The notes beneath the pieces are model-generated. The model saw only the letters and a program-made list of their open reading frames with translations. It was not told the origin of the DNA and searched no databases. From NCBI GenBank assembly GCA_011634665.1, contig WAEK01000019.1, positions 965,867 to 1,029,866 on the forward strand: a stretch of 64,000 nucleotides of DNA, written 5' to 3'. Below, in pieces: positions 34,881 through 44,815 of the stretch; position 1 is the first letter of the stretch; the number at the start of each line of letters is the position of its first letter. The position numbers and the translations under genes were made by a program. The DNA comes from Mortierella sp. BCC40632 (taxonomy: Eukaryota > Mortierellomycota > Mortierellomycetes > Mortierellales > Mortierellaceae).

Positions 34881-35941
34881 AGCTGGTGCTTTTTCTATTT
34901 CTTGAATAAAAAAAAAAAACAAAAAGAAAAAGAAACTTGGCTCAAGTCAATGAAAGATTGAGGATAAGAAAAGAGTAGAGACAAAAAGGAAACACAGAGA
35001 GACAAATATCATGTACAGTAGGTTCTTACGGGTATGGTTGCTGGCGACTACGGGAAAGAGGAAAAAAAATTAGGGCCTTTGCTGAAACGATGGATTTATG
35101 AGTTAAATGCTGGAATGTATAATCGTTAAGGTGAATGAGGATATGAGGGACGGCTGTGTGGGGAATGAGGGTAGGTTGTTGAGAGGAGGAGGAGGAGGAG
35201 GGAGGGAAGCAGGAGAGGATAAGAAAGAGTAGGAGGAGGAGTTTAGAGCTGGAGGATGGAAGAAAGAAAGAAAGGTGGAGTGCGGTCAAGGGAAGGGAAA
35301 GGAGTGCTAAAAAAAAGTGGGGGCATACCTCACATGGTGTACCATGACCTGTCACAGAATACAGTGCATTCTGTGCTCAGCCAGAAGACTGCTCGTGGGA
35401 AGATTTCTGACGCACATGGACTGAAGTTTCCTCATTTAGACAGATCCTCTCGACCTTTTTGTGCTTTTGCAAGGCTATGATGGCATGCGATGCATGGCCC
35501 TCTTTGCTGAGGAGCAAGAACATAATCTACAGAATGAGATAAGCTGGTCTTTTCTCAAGAAACGATGCCAGCGTACATGAGTCCAGGGCAAGGGAGAGGT
35601 GAGCCTTGTTTATGGCTCTTTAGTAGGTTTCTGAGTAATCAGATTAGAGATGTTTGAGAGGACCCGACTACTCGGTGAAGGAACTCTTTGTAAGTCTGTG
35701 ATACCTTCTTTGGGATGTTCAATAAATGATAAAAAAAAAAGTCTACCCATCTACGCCCTATGCAATAAGGATAGGATTCTATTTTCGAGTTTTTCTCGAG
35801 GGTTCATGAATGAAAAACGACCTTTTAATGGATGAAAGTGATTCATTTTCAAAAGAGAGCATTTTGGTCATTCACTTTGATGAGGACATGGGGTCGATTC
35901 AGAAGGGGCATCTTAAGAGATTTTTTCCTTATTTGGGCATC

Positions 35942-36025
35942 GATACCTTTTTAGGCTGTGTCAGTTACGTGCGTCATTATATAGATACCTTTTTAGGCTG
36001 TGTCAGTTACGTGCGTCATTATATA
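35942..36025. repeat. 42-bp tandem duplication at the insert end
   Basis: Two exact 42-bp copies (35942-35983 and 35984-36025) lie at the 5' end of the Helitron-like insert, each starting TC after an A on the minus strand. Confidence 0.92.
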
Positions 36026-36027
36026 GA

Positions 36028-36827
36028 TGGCCTATGGCGTCGAGACGTTGTCCATTCTCGCGAAGGGCGGCCTCATGTTGCATTAGCGCAGATTGATGTT
36101 GGACTAAGGAACGAAGGGAGCTCTCCAAGAGAAATTGACTATGGATGATATCCATGGAAGTCCTGCTGACCCCCAAGCCAGTGATTGTATAGCGGCCCAG
36201 GTCTTGAGCGGCCCCAAGAACATCTATGGGTCTGGCGCACATCGTCGGATCATGGAGAGCCTTGAACGCTAGTTCGGAACGGAGTAGCTCTAGGTGCTCC
36301 CAACGCCGGAACAACTGCTGATAGGACGACAGATCAGCGAGCATCGAAGGGGTCCCGTGAGCCTTCCTGGACCAGCCAGGAACTTCCTCATCACTTCGTT
36401 GTTTCCGTTTACCGAGACCAGATGGACTCCCCTCCTGTGAGCGAGAACCCGACCCCTGCAAATTCAGCGCAGGAGAACTCCTCGTGCCTGGACCCGAAGA
36501 ACTTGCCCCACGAGTCGTCTCATTTGGACGCTGTGAAGATCCAGCATCCGCAGAAGCCCTTGCACCCGGAATAGATGATTCCTCGTCTCTCTCGGACCCT
36601 ACATGCCGATCGATGAGAGGCCTCTCTGTTGCAGGCACAACGTCCGTCGCGTCCTCAAGAAAGAGTTTTTTCCTGTCTTGGTCTGCACCTTTGCGGTGCG
36701 CGGGAGACTCATCGCCATCCTCGCCGTCCGAATTGGCCACAAACGCATCCGACCACAGTTCGCGCTCCAGTATCTGAGTCGGCTGATCGAATGGAGGAGG
36801 TTCTTCGGATGATCCCTCCGCAACCAC
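36028..36827 (-). pseudogene. Opposite-strand ORF of copy B, truncated by the insertion
   Basis: Open from the internal Met MVAEGSSEEPPPFDQ through the Ser/Pro-rich part and the helical part (SMLADLSSYQQLFRRWEHLE, IIHSQFLLESSLRSLVQ) to LDAIGH, where the Helitron-like insert starts. An upstream part shifts frame near 36835 relative to copy C (a shorter G run). Confidence 0.75.
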
Positions 36828-37327
36828 TGGGGGCTAAACAGGATATTAATTTGACCTCCCCTAAGGGTGGCCTTGGGATGTGCTGTCGAAGAGTCCCAGC
36901 GCTCGGCGCATCGCCAACACGACCTTGCTGAGTGTTTCCTGAACGTGGGCGGGGGCATGGTGGTTGGGTGATAACGGTGAAAGGGCGTTCCCGGAAGGGT
37001 ATCAAAGCAGAAGTGGCAGGTCAAAAGAGCAGGTCAAAAAAAAAAAAAGCGAATGAGCAGACAACGAGTGGACAAGAATGAAGAGGGGATGTCTTCTTGT
37101 CGAGCCCATGTTCGAACTCTTATTTTATTTTATTTTTTGGGAAACATCAGATGAGATTGAGTCAATCAGATGATGCATGGTGGACCAATCAGATGTCAAG
37201 ATCACTTGGTGGTGCTTTGAGCAAGGAGATGTCAAAAAAAAAAAAAAAAAAAAAAAAGGAGTAGAGCTACTCACTTGGCAGCTGCGATATCCAGTTGGGT
37301 ATCGAAGAGGCACGGGGATCAGAGAGG

Positions 37328-37701
37328 TGTGGTGTAGTAAATACGACTGGGCGATCTTCTGGCCCCTGGGCCTGGGGGTATAAATGGTGTCCCTCGACAC
37401 CAGACAATAAAAGACAGTTTTGTTTTTCTTCTTTTTATTTTTCCCGATCCGTTTGTGAATACTTACCGTCTGGAGCAGGTCCACTCGTCCGCCCGCCCCG
37501 GGGGTGCGATCCTGTAGCTAGATATTGTTCATTTGCGAGTCTTTTCTCTTGCCTTGTTCTCTCTCTATAGAACGGTGATACGCGTCGTGATCATTATGTT
37601 TCCCTCTTCTATGCTGGCAATCCCCTTTCCCAATAGGTTTCACACACCTGCCTGCCAAGTAGTGCGAGCTCTTTCCCCCTGTGCTGGTCCTCTACGCCGC
37701 A
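37328..37701 (+). repeat. 3' LTR of copy B
   Basis: 374 bp, followed directly by the ACTG target duplicate and the Tc1-B coding sequence. Confidence 0.92.
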
Positions 37702-38000
37702 ACTGTCTGCCAAATGTTCCCACGCGGCTGATCATGCTCTCATCGGAGAACATTACTTTCTTCCATTCTTCGACAGTCCAGTCTTTGTGCGCTTTTGCAA
37801 ATTCATACCTCTCGTGAATGTGATTGGGGAAGAGATCAGGTCGTTTCTGCTTGACAGATGCTTTGATGCCTCTCTTACGTAGATTGGTCCGCACAGTCTC
37901 AATCTGGACATGCACTCCATCTCGCTCCTGAATGAACCGCTGAGCTTGACGAAGTGTTTCCATTTTGCCAGTTTTGAAATTGCGGGCAACAAGGACCATC
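37702..38000 (-). pseudogene. Tc1-B transposase, N-terminal fragment
   Basis: Contains QIETVRTNLRKRGIKASV (second helix-turn-helix), RYEFAKAHKDWTVEEWKKV and the first catalytic Asp in FSDESMISRVGTFGRQ. The first helix-turn-helix is missing upstream of about 38000. The frame is interrupted by copy B and continues at 30316. Confidence 0.88.
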
Positions 38001-38020
38001 GTTCTCTCTGGAATCTGTCA

Positions 38021-38157
38021 GGAACTGACACTGGGACCAAGGGGAAATGGATGGGGGGAAGACAAGGCAGGTACTCAGGGAAGAAGATTTTATTTCTGGA
38101 TGCTGGTTACTGGTGGGGGAGGAAGGAACTACTTATACTAGATGATTGGGCTGTGTT
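38021..38157 (-). repeat. Probable truncated LTR
   Basis: On the minus strand this has TAGTATAAGTAG, then GAAATAAAATC, and ends CAGTTCCTGACA, an LTR-like order of TATA, polyadenylation signal and CA end. The 5' part is lost at the MITE. It cuts the N-terminal end of Tc1-B. Tentative. Confidence 0.4.
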
Positions 38158-38258
38158 TAGTGTTTCCCATGAGTTGAGTTGAGTTGAGTTGGGGGTCCGA
38201 CTCAACTCAACTCATGCACACATGAGTTCAAAAAAAATTGAACTCAACTCAACTCATC
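38158..38258. mobile_element. Truncated hAT-type MITE (GAGTT family)
   Basis: Starts TAGTGTTTCCCATGAGTTGAG and continues with opposing GAGTT/AACTC arrays. The other terminus is missing; the sequence passes straight into Gypsy coding sequence at about 38259, so no target duplication can be checked. Confidence 0.7.
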
Positions 38259-39597
38259 TGTACTATCTGGACGGCTCTCATTTTATTGTGTACACGGACC
38301 ACGCAACACTGCAACATTTTCCTACCCAGCCAAACCTTACTCGACGGCAAGCACGATGGATGGAACTACTGCAAGAATATGACTTTACCTTCAAATACAA
38401 AGCCGGCAAAGACAACATTGTCCCTGATGCTCTCTCCAGGAGACCTGATCACAAGGAACAAGACACTACCCAGATCAACTCCATGAAGACCAGAGCAGTA
38501 CAGCTTGACCCAGGTTTACGGCAGCGCCTGATAGAGAGTTATCCCACAGACCCTGCTCTTGGGTCACTCTATGAAAGCTGCCGGGAGGGAAGTCCAAACA
38601 AACGTTATTTTATCTTTGATGACCTGCTTTGGATCAACCATGATGAAAAGATCTTGCTCTGCATACCGAAAGGAGCTAACATCCAAGCCGATCTACTCCA
38701 TGACGCTCATGACGCACCTCTTTCAGGACACCTTGGGTTCGACAAGACGTATGACCTATTGCGAAGATCATTCTACTGGCCCCGAATGGCAAGAGACGCC
38801 AAACGTTATGTGACCTCCTGTGACGCCTGCCAACGGAATAAGCCCTCGCTCAAAGCTCCCGCTGGACTGTTTACGCCTCTAGCAATCCCTAGCCAAAAAT
38901 GGGACACTGTCTCGATGGACTTTATTGTCAAACTCCCTAAAACGGCTCGGGGTTTCGATGCGATTACTGTCTTTGTGGATAAACTTTCCAAGCAAGTCCA
39001 CTTCTGTCCCTCGAAAACCACAGACACCGCCGCCGACGTCGCTCGAATATTTTTCAATGAAGTCTTCCGGCACCATGGTATGCCCAAGAATATTGTCTCC
39101 GACAGGGACTCCAGATTCACGGGCAAGTTTTGGACAGCCCTTATGAAGTTGATGGGCACCAAACTCAACATGTCAACGGCGTTCCACCCACAGTCAGATG
39201 GACAAACAGAAAGGGCCAACCGTACCTTGGAGGAGATGCTGCGACCACTTGTCTCATACGAACAGAATGATTGGGACCTCTTCCTTCCTGCCGTGGAGTT
39301 TGCATACAATAATTCAAAGAACGCCTCCACTGGATACTCACCATTCTTTCTGAACTATGGTCACAACCCACACGTCCCTTCTTCTCTTGTGACCCCTCCG
39401 TCCTCTGATGTCCCAGCAGTGGATGATTTTGTTGCAAGACAGTCCTCTTTCCTTTCAAGAGCAAAAGATGCCATCCTGGAGGCTCAAGGGCGACAAAAGA
39501 AACATGCAGACCAATCGCGCCGTCCAGCAACCTTCTAAGTAGGAGACATGGTCATGCTCAAAAGTGAACATGTCCGATTGGCAGCCCACTCCAACAG
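38259..39597 (+). pseudogene. Gypsy element E2: RNase H end and integrase
   Basis: Polyprotein fragment of an LTR retrotransposon. In order: end of RNase H (HFIVYTDHATLQHFPTQP, DNIVPDALSRRP), the integrase zinc finger HLGFDKTYDLLRRSFYW...CDACQRNK, and the catalytic core with MDFIVKLPK, VSDRDSRFTGKFW and SDGQTERANRTLEEML (D-D-E). A single stop at 39536-39538 follows RRPATF, after which VGDMVMLKSEHVRLAAHS continues in frame. The C-terminus is cut at 39597 by an LTR. Same family as E3 (both have LDPG.RQRLIE). Confidence 0.9.
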
Positions 39598-39878
39598 TGT
39601 CACAGTATCGACCATCAGCACCCACCCCTTTAACCTTTGAGGTCATGTCCACTCCCACCCCTATAACTTAAAAGGTCCACCTCACTCACATGTATAAATA
39701 GTCCCTTCACCTACCATCTAACAAAGAAGGGAGTGGCAGGAAAAGATGATCTTTATTGGTGGTAGGCGAAGGGACTATTTATACATGTGAGTGAGGTGGA
39801 CCTTTTAAGTTATAGGGGTGGGAGTGGACATGACCTCAAAGGTTAAAGGGGTGGGTGCTGATGGTCGATACTGTGACA
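39598..39878. repeat. Head-to-head LTR palindrome
   Basis: Arms of 119 bp at 39598-39716 (plus) and 39760-39878 (reverse complement) differ at about one position, with a 43-bp centre. Each starts TGTCACAGTATCG and contains TATAAATAG. The right half with the centre forms a fuller minus-strand LTR (with AATAAAG and GTTAGAT), the 3' LTR of E7. The left half is a 5'-part LTR in the opposite direction, inserted in E2. Confidence 0.9.
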
Positions 39879-39997
39879 CCTTCCCCCATTAAGTGAAGCA
39901 GGTCGTGATCCTTACAGTACTGTCTAAGGGTGTCTTCACAATGTGAAAGATTTTTGAGAGGCTCCCAGGTGGCATCTGAAGCAGCATCGTACCCGAC
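39879..39997 (-). pseudogene. Gypsy element E7: chromodomain end and polypurine tract
   Basis: The minus strand encodes DATWEPLKNLSHCEDTLRQY and KDHDLLHLMG, the end of a chromodomain, then AATGGGGGAAGG directly before the TGTCACAG LTR. It is cut on the other side by the hAT end at 39998. Confidence 0.8.
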
Positions 39998-40009
39998 TAG
40001 TGTTTCTCA

Positions 40010-40430
40010 AAATTAACCGAGCGAGTCGGGCCAGCTCGGGCTGGCTCGAGTTTTTCGAGCTTTTTCGAGCCGGGCTGACCTCACGGCTCGACTCGAGATG
40101 TCGGTTAAAACTCGAGCCAAATTTATTCTGGCTCGGCTCGACAAGGTATTGTTCGGTTAAATTTTAACTCAGATCGAGTTGGTTCGAGTTGGCTCGCATG
40201 GCTCGAGTTGGCTCGAATTAATTCGAGCTGGCTCGCATGACTCGAGTTGGCTCGCATCAACTCGGGCTGGCTCGCATGGCTCGAGCTGACTCGCATGGCT
40301 CGAGCTGGCTCGCATCAACTCGGGCTGGCTCGCATCAACTCGGGCTGGCTCGAATTAATTCGAGTTGGCTCGCATGGCTCGAGCTGGCTCACATCAACTC
40401 GGGCTGGCTTGCATGGTTTGATCTTAAAAG
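40010..40430. repeat. GGCTCGAG/GGCTCGCAT subterminal array
   Basis: More than 20 GGCTCG units, mostly spaced about 12-13 bp with alternating AGCTGA, AGTT and CAT fill, start right behind the hAT terminus. Open frames here (GSHQLGLAR-type) are repeat artefacts. Confidence 0.85.
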
Positions 40431-40623
40431 AGAAAAATCTGAGGGCATTCTAAAGATCAGGCGATGTCAGACTATCTCATCAATATACACCAGCGAATAG
40501 GCAAGGCTTGACAGCTTGAGGAAGAGAGTTCTCAGAATCTGGCCTCCCCCAAGAACTTCGTAAGGCAGCAGCCCAAGTGAAGTGGTTCCTGTGCAAGAGA
40601 AACCCCAGGAACGCAGCCAACTT

Positions 40624-40801
40624 TTTCTCTCTCTCTGTCTCTCTCTCTCTCTTTGGCGCGCGTTCCTTTGTATCTCTCCGTCTCTCTCTCTCCGTCTATC
40701 TATCTCTCACGCGCGAGCACGCCGCCGTTCAACCCTTCCCCACCCTCTCTGTCTCCTCGACTCTCTCTCTCTCTCTGGTTTTTTTTTTTTTTTTCTCTCT
40801 C

Positions 40802-40832
<31 letters not shown>

Positions 40833-41004
40833 TCTTTCTCTTTCTTTCTCTCTCTCTGTCTCTTTTCTCTCTTTCTCTCTCTCTCTTTTTTCGTTTTTTG
40901 TATCTCTCCGTCTCTCTCTCTCCATCTATCTATCTCTCACGCGCGAGCATGCCCGTTCAACCCTTCCCCCACCCTCTCTGTCTCCTCGACTCTCTCTCTC
41001 TCTC

Positions 41005-41090
<86 letters not shown>

Positions 41091-41180
41091 GCGCGCGTTC
41101 CTTTGATCTCTCTGTGCGAAAGACCTTTCAACCCTTCCCCCACCCTCTCTGTCTCCTCGACTCTCTCTCTCTCTCTTGCC
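40624..41180. repeat. Three-copy compound repeat with (CT)n
   Basis: A block containing TTCAACCCTTCCCC, CACCCTCTCTGTCTCCTCGAC and, in part, GGCGCGCGTTCCTTTG and CACGCGCGAGCA appears three times (about 40650-40775, 40890-41005, 41090-41180). The copies are separated by CT/TTTC runs, the longest about 95 bp. Confidence 0.85.
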
Positions 41181-41580
41181 ATTTGCCAAGGGAGTGATTC
41201 ACGCATTATCTACAATCGACTTAGGCCCAAGCAATTTTGGGTAACGGCAGTTACCAAGCTATTGGTAATAGATTTGGACGATGAGTACTGTAACGTGGAG
41301 ACTGGTAACTTTAAGCTAGGCTCTGGAATAGCTATTGCTGTGTTATGATTACACAAAGTCCCAACCTAACATCGTGCGGCAATAAAGGGAATAGATCGGT
41401 CAAACCGAGACCTGGGAGTGAGAGAATTACTTCTCATATCATTTCGTACTCACAGGCAATCGCGAGTTAGGAAAACCTCAGCTATATAGTTTATGTGTAA
41501 CTGATTTGGTGTTTAATCGAAGTATTCTGGTCCGTAGTCATCCCACTCTGGATAATCATACTCCTCGGATTGCTCAGTTC
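41181..41580. other. Unassigned sequence inside the hAT region
   Basis: No ORF or repeat is recognised between the CT tracts and the stop of the 128-residue ORF. Confidence 0.4.
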
Positions 41581-41967
41581 TCACTTCCTGTGGGATTTTT
41601 TTATGGTGGTGAGTGTAGTTTCTTGAAACTGCGAAAGTTCTTGCTCTAGCACTCTCAATCTTTTGTGGATCTCCTCAACCTTTTGCTCGAGAGGAGAACA
41701 GCTTGCGCGAATCTCCCAGAACACAAGGCGGAGAAACTCTTCGTCATAACCATCGTTTTCTATCCACTCTTCTGCATCACGGATGATTGATTCCCTTACA
41801 TCCTCCAGACATTCGAGCATATTTCTATGGGCTTCTCTGGTCCGCTTGATTTCGTCGAGAATACTCTGCTTTGCGCGATCTTGGTGATCACCAATGGTTA
41901 GTTCAGCGATTCGAGCGGCCAGGTCATCGGTCGAAATCATTGGCCTAATGGGCTTGGTCGTGGCCAT
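41581..41967 (-). CDS. Hypothetical 128-residue coiled-coil protein
   Basis: Not recognised. It starts MATTKPIRPMISTDDLAARI, is rich in Glu, Arg, Ile and Leu, and has heptad-like stretches (IHKRLRVLEQELSQFQ, EIKRTREAHRNMLECLEDV) suggesting a coiled coil. It ends KKSHRK. There is no signal peptide or membrane helix. Composition is balanced and lacks the simple repeats around it, which argues for real coding sequence. It lies within the presumed hAT element, opposite to the transposase, so it could be an accessory ORF of the element or a trapped host gene. Confidence 0.45.
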   Translation of the reverse strand: MATTKPIRPMISTDDLAARIAELTIGDHQDRAKQSILDEIKRTREAHRNMLECLEDVRESIIRDAEEWIENDGYDEEFLRLVFWEIRASCSPLEQKVEEIHKRLRVLEQELSQFQETTLTTIKKSHRK

Positions 41968-42571
41968 AGTCGTAACTTCAATGCGGCAAAAGCTTGGGAA
42001 CAGAAAGTGTGGTCAAAAAAGATAATTGTTTCCGGATGAGAAAAGGTGGTTCGGCTCGATGATAGATTAAATAGCGCTCGGCGCCAGTCCATTTGATATT
42101 TTGAGTAGGCTTTAGAAAGGTAACGATACATTTGAAATGGTTAGTTGAGCACTTTTAAGGAACGCAACACGATGCTAGCATCCATCGGCCCTGCACAATG
42201 AGTCAATGGTTATCTCAAGTCGTACTAAATTTGAGTACCTGTAAAGGGAGTCAACTAGACGAGTTATCCAGCCGAAACTTTGAAACTCATATCATCGACA
42301 AGCGCACAAAATCTTTTTAACGATGTTGAACTCACTGCATTGGCGATACCCCTGCATTCACGGTATGCCGGAACAAGTGTACCCGAGGTTCAGGTTGTCA
42401 GTTGCCACACAATCTAGCACTAGGGACTTATGGATAACGAAATAAAATCATTTTTGTCAATACTCAATACCAGCAGAGAAATAGGGTAAAGTTAAGGAGG
42501 CGTTGTCTCTCTCTCTCTTTTTTTTTTTTTTTCTCTTTCTCTTTCTCTTTCTCTCTCTCCTTCTCTCTTCA

Positions 42572-42638
<67 letters not shown>

Positions 42639-42658
42639 ATCTCCTTCAATTTTCCACC
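41968..42658. other. Between divergent ORFs, (CT)n tract
   Basis: Divergent 5' flank of the 128-residue ORF and the hAT ORF. A CT/TTTC tract at about 42505-42632 ends about 30 bp before the ATG at 42659. No gene is seen in the rest. Confidence 0.5.
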
Positions 42659-44456
42659 ATGTCGTCGCCTCAGCCTACCCAATTCTCATCTTCGAGCTTC
42701 AACTACTCTCAGTCAACTCAGCCCCTTGAGTCAAGCCCTAGCATGGCGCAACCTGTGCTATCCTTTCCTTCCGACCTTCCCGAAGAGGTAGACTAGACGT
42801 CCTAGAGTTTTCTTAGCGCTGTAGGATTGAAATGGCCTGAAACTAACACGGTGTATCAGGAGTACGATTTAACGTATGTCCAAAGCAATGATGATCAAGT
42901 AGAGGAACAATCTGGCACCCACAATGATCAAAGCTTCGCCTCTATCTCCACGATCGGGTCACTTCCCTCTCCTGCATTTTCATCTGGGAGCAAAAATAAA
43001 GGCAAAGGGAGAAGCCCTTACTCTGCACCGACCGTGCTTGCTGTCAGTAGGCACATTGGGCAGGGTTCAGGGGTAGCAGCAAGGACCATTCTACCATGGA
43101 TGCTCCAATCCAAGCTGTCGCTACCACGAACAACACTGTCAACACAACCAACGATTCTTCAAGCAATAGTCTGCGTAATGATATGAGAAGCTGGGTATGG
43201 AAGTGGGCGAGGCAGGACAAGGTAGACAAAAAGGCTTACTGCAACATTCAAGGTTGCAAGCGGAATATTACCGGATACGACCATAGCAGCTCGTCCACTT
43301 CCACTATGGGCAGACACCTGAAGACAGCGCATGGTCTAACCGAAAAAAGCAATGACAGTAGTGCCTCGGAACCTGTTGTTGGGCCACTCGAATTAGCGTT
43401 AACAAAGCAAGGCAATAAGCGGCCTTGGCAAGACGAATGGGAAGAGAGTATCTGCAAATTCGTTGTCTGTAACCAACAACCATACTGGATTGCTGAAAGC
43501 CCTCAGTTCCAGGAGCTTGTATTAGTCGCACAGAGAGCACCTGAAGCAAGCAGAGTGATATTCATGTCGAACGATACGGTTGCGAGAAGAGTAGGTGGAT
43601 CATGAGACTGGGTAAGTAAAGCAGAAGACTTTGAATTCCTTCCTAATCGCTCCCTACTTTCATCACGTCTTTTTAGATAGCCGACGCGTATCTAGATTAC
43701 ATGCGGCAACCAAGGGTCGAGCTGCGCGAAATCTCTAAGGTGTCGTTCACGCTAGATGGATGGACGAGCCCAACTGGAACTTCTTTTCTGGCCGTCACTG
43801 CTCACTGGATTGATGAGCATTGGAATTTGCACGATGTTACGCTCGGATTTGAGAAGATCACTGGGCGACACACAGCTCAGGTCCTTTTGGAGACATTTAT
43901 TCCAGTTATCGAGCGGTTTGAACTACAGAAGAAGATTATGACGATAACAACAGACAATGGCGCAAATGTCCTCAAGATGGTAAAGCTTTTTGGAGGAGCA
44001 CACAAAAAAGTACCCTCAGGAATGGTAAGTCCTCAAATTTCAAATATCCCAATGTAACACTGTGTTGCGAGCACGGCTGCAGGAGTGCTATCCCGCTGAT
44101 CAAAAATGAACATGGTTTATAGGGACCATTTCGATGCAAAGAGACAGCATGTGTCATGCATTGCACATGTTGTTAACTTAGCTGTGCAAACACTGCTAGG
44201 CAGGAATGGCCTCGGCGCAAGCCTCCCTGAAGAAACTGGAAACATAGTAGACGACAATTCCAGTGACGAGGAAAGCGGTGATGACGATTACAGCGACGCA
44301 CTTTTCTCCTTCAATGTAGGCCAGGAATCTGCCACCGGTGTCAATGGATCAAACAGCAACGACGACACCAGTAACAGCCAACATCTGCTGGACGACAATG
44401 CGTCCGATAGTACTAGTGCTAGCACCAAGCAAGCGCTAGTGCAAAATAGTGCCTAA
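42659..44456 (+). pseudogene. hAT transposase relic (BED finger plus RNase H-like core)
   Basis: The frame 43096-43591 encodes a BED-type zinc finger (SWVWKWARQDKV, CNIQGCKRNI, GRHLKTAH) and the start of the hAT domain. It joins by a plausible intron (GTAGGTGG at 43592, TTTTTAG before 43678) to IADAYLDYMRQPRVEL and VSFTLDGWTSPTGTSFLAVT, the first catalytic region. IMTITTDNGANVLKM gives the second Asp, and QHVSCIAHVVNLAVQ the C/H-x-H signature. Then a long acidic Ser/Asp insert ends at a stop at 44456. The C-terminal dimerisation domain is missing. Upstream, 42659-43090 is Ser-rich and changes frame. Probably inactive. Confidence 0.78.
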
Positions 44457-44460
44457 ATTA

Positions 44461-44815
44461 TCATGACTCTAATCAATATCTGTTCTTCTCTATAATAGAC
44501 CTCAGAGACGCAAGCAGGATGGACTAACTTACGAGAACAGGAAAAAAAGGTAACTTCAGGACGAAGGAAGTTGCCCAGAAATAAGAAAGGAGGTCTGGTA
44601 TTCTTTCTAACTAATAAGAGAACAGTAGAATAGGAGTGGCTATCAATAAATGGGATCTTGTGGTCATAATCCTTTGCGGATCAAACTGGAATGGGTCCGT
44701 GAAGTCATGCATCGTGGCCGGGAGGACAATGAGCCAAACGATGGTCCATAGACCATTGTTTGGGAGCCTTTCTTGAATGCAATCACCTCCAAACCGAGTC
44801 TCATACGTACCAAAA
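44461..44815. other. Unassigned sequence next to an LTR
   Basis: No gene recognised. If the neighbouring LTR is a 5' LTR on the minus strand, this would be its leader. Confidence 0.4.

Larger units (their letters stand above)
31843..36027 (-). mobile_element. Helitron-like insertion in copy B
   Basis: Comparison with copies A and C shows that exactly 4185 bp was added between the A and the T of a GGCTA|TGGCC site, with no target duplication. On the minus strand the insert starts TCTATATAATG. It ends with a strong hairpin (31849-31877) followed by TACTTG. A TC start, an A|T target and a 3' hairpin are Helitron features; the final CTTG departs from the usual CTRR. No Rep/helicase is encoded, so it would be non-autonomous. 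The first 42 nt are tandemly duplicated. The interior contains several exon-like segments. Confidence 0.55.
30317..37701 (+). mobile_element. Non-autonomous LTR element with opposite-strand ORF, copy B
   Basis: LTRs at 30317-30691 (375 bp) and 37328-37701 (374 bp). The 4-bp TSD is ACTG at 30313-30316 and 37702-37705, inside the Tc1-B transposase gene. The interior matches copies A and C except for a 4185-bp insertion at 31843-36027. The opposite-strand ORF is open from 36827 to the insertion border, where it is cut. Confidence 0.92.
39998..44460 (+). mobile_element. hAT element with BED-finger transposase, right end not found
   Basis: The left terminus is TAGTGTTTCTCAAAATTAACC at 39998, beginning after TACCCGAC (possible target sequence). 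It is followed by a GGCTCGAG-rich subterminal array, then CT tracts, a minus-strand ORF and a hAT transposase relic. No second terminus or TACCCGAC duplicate was seen, so the right border is a guess at the end of the transposase homology. It interrupts the chromodomain of E7. The terminus is shared with the MITEs in the window. Confidence 0.55.

Noticed and set aside
40577..41348. Three long overlapping Ser/Leu-rich ORFs
   Set aside because: Caused by CT/TTTC repeats; overlapping in all three frames with no conserved motif.
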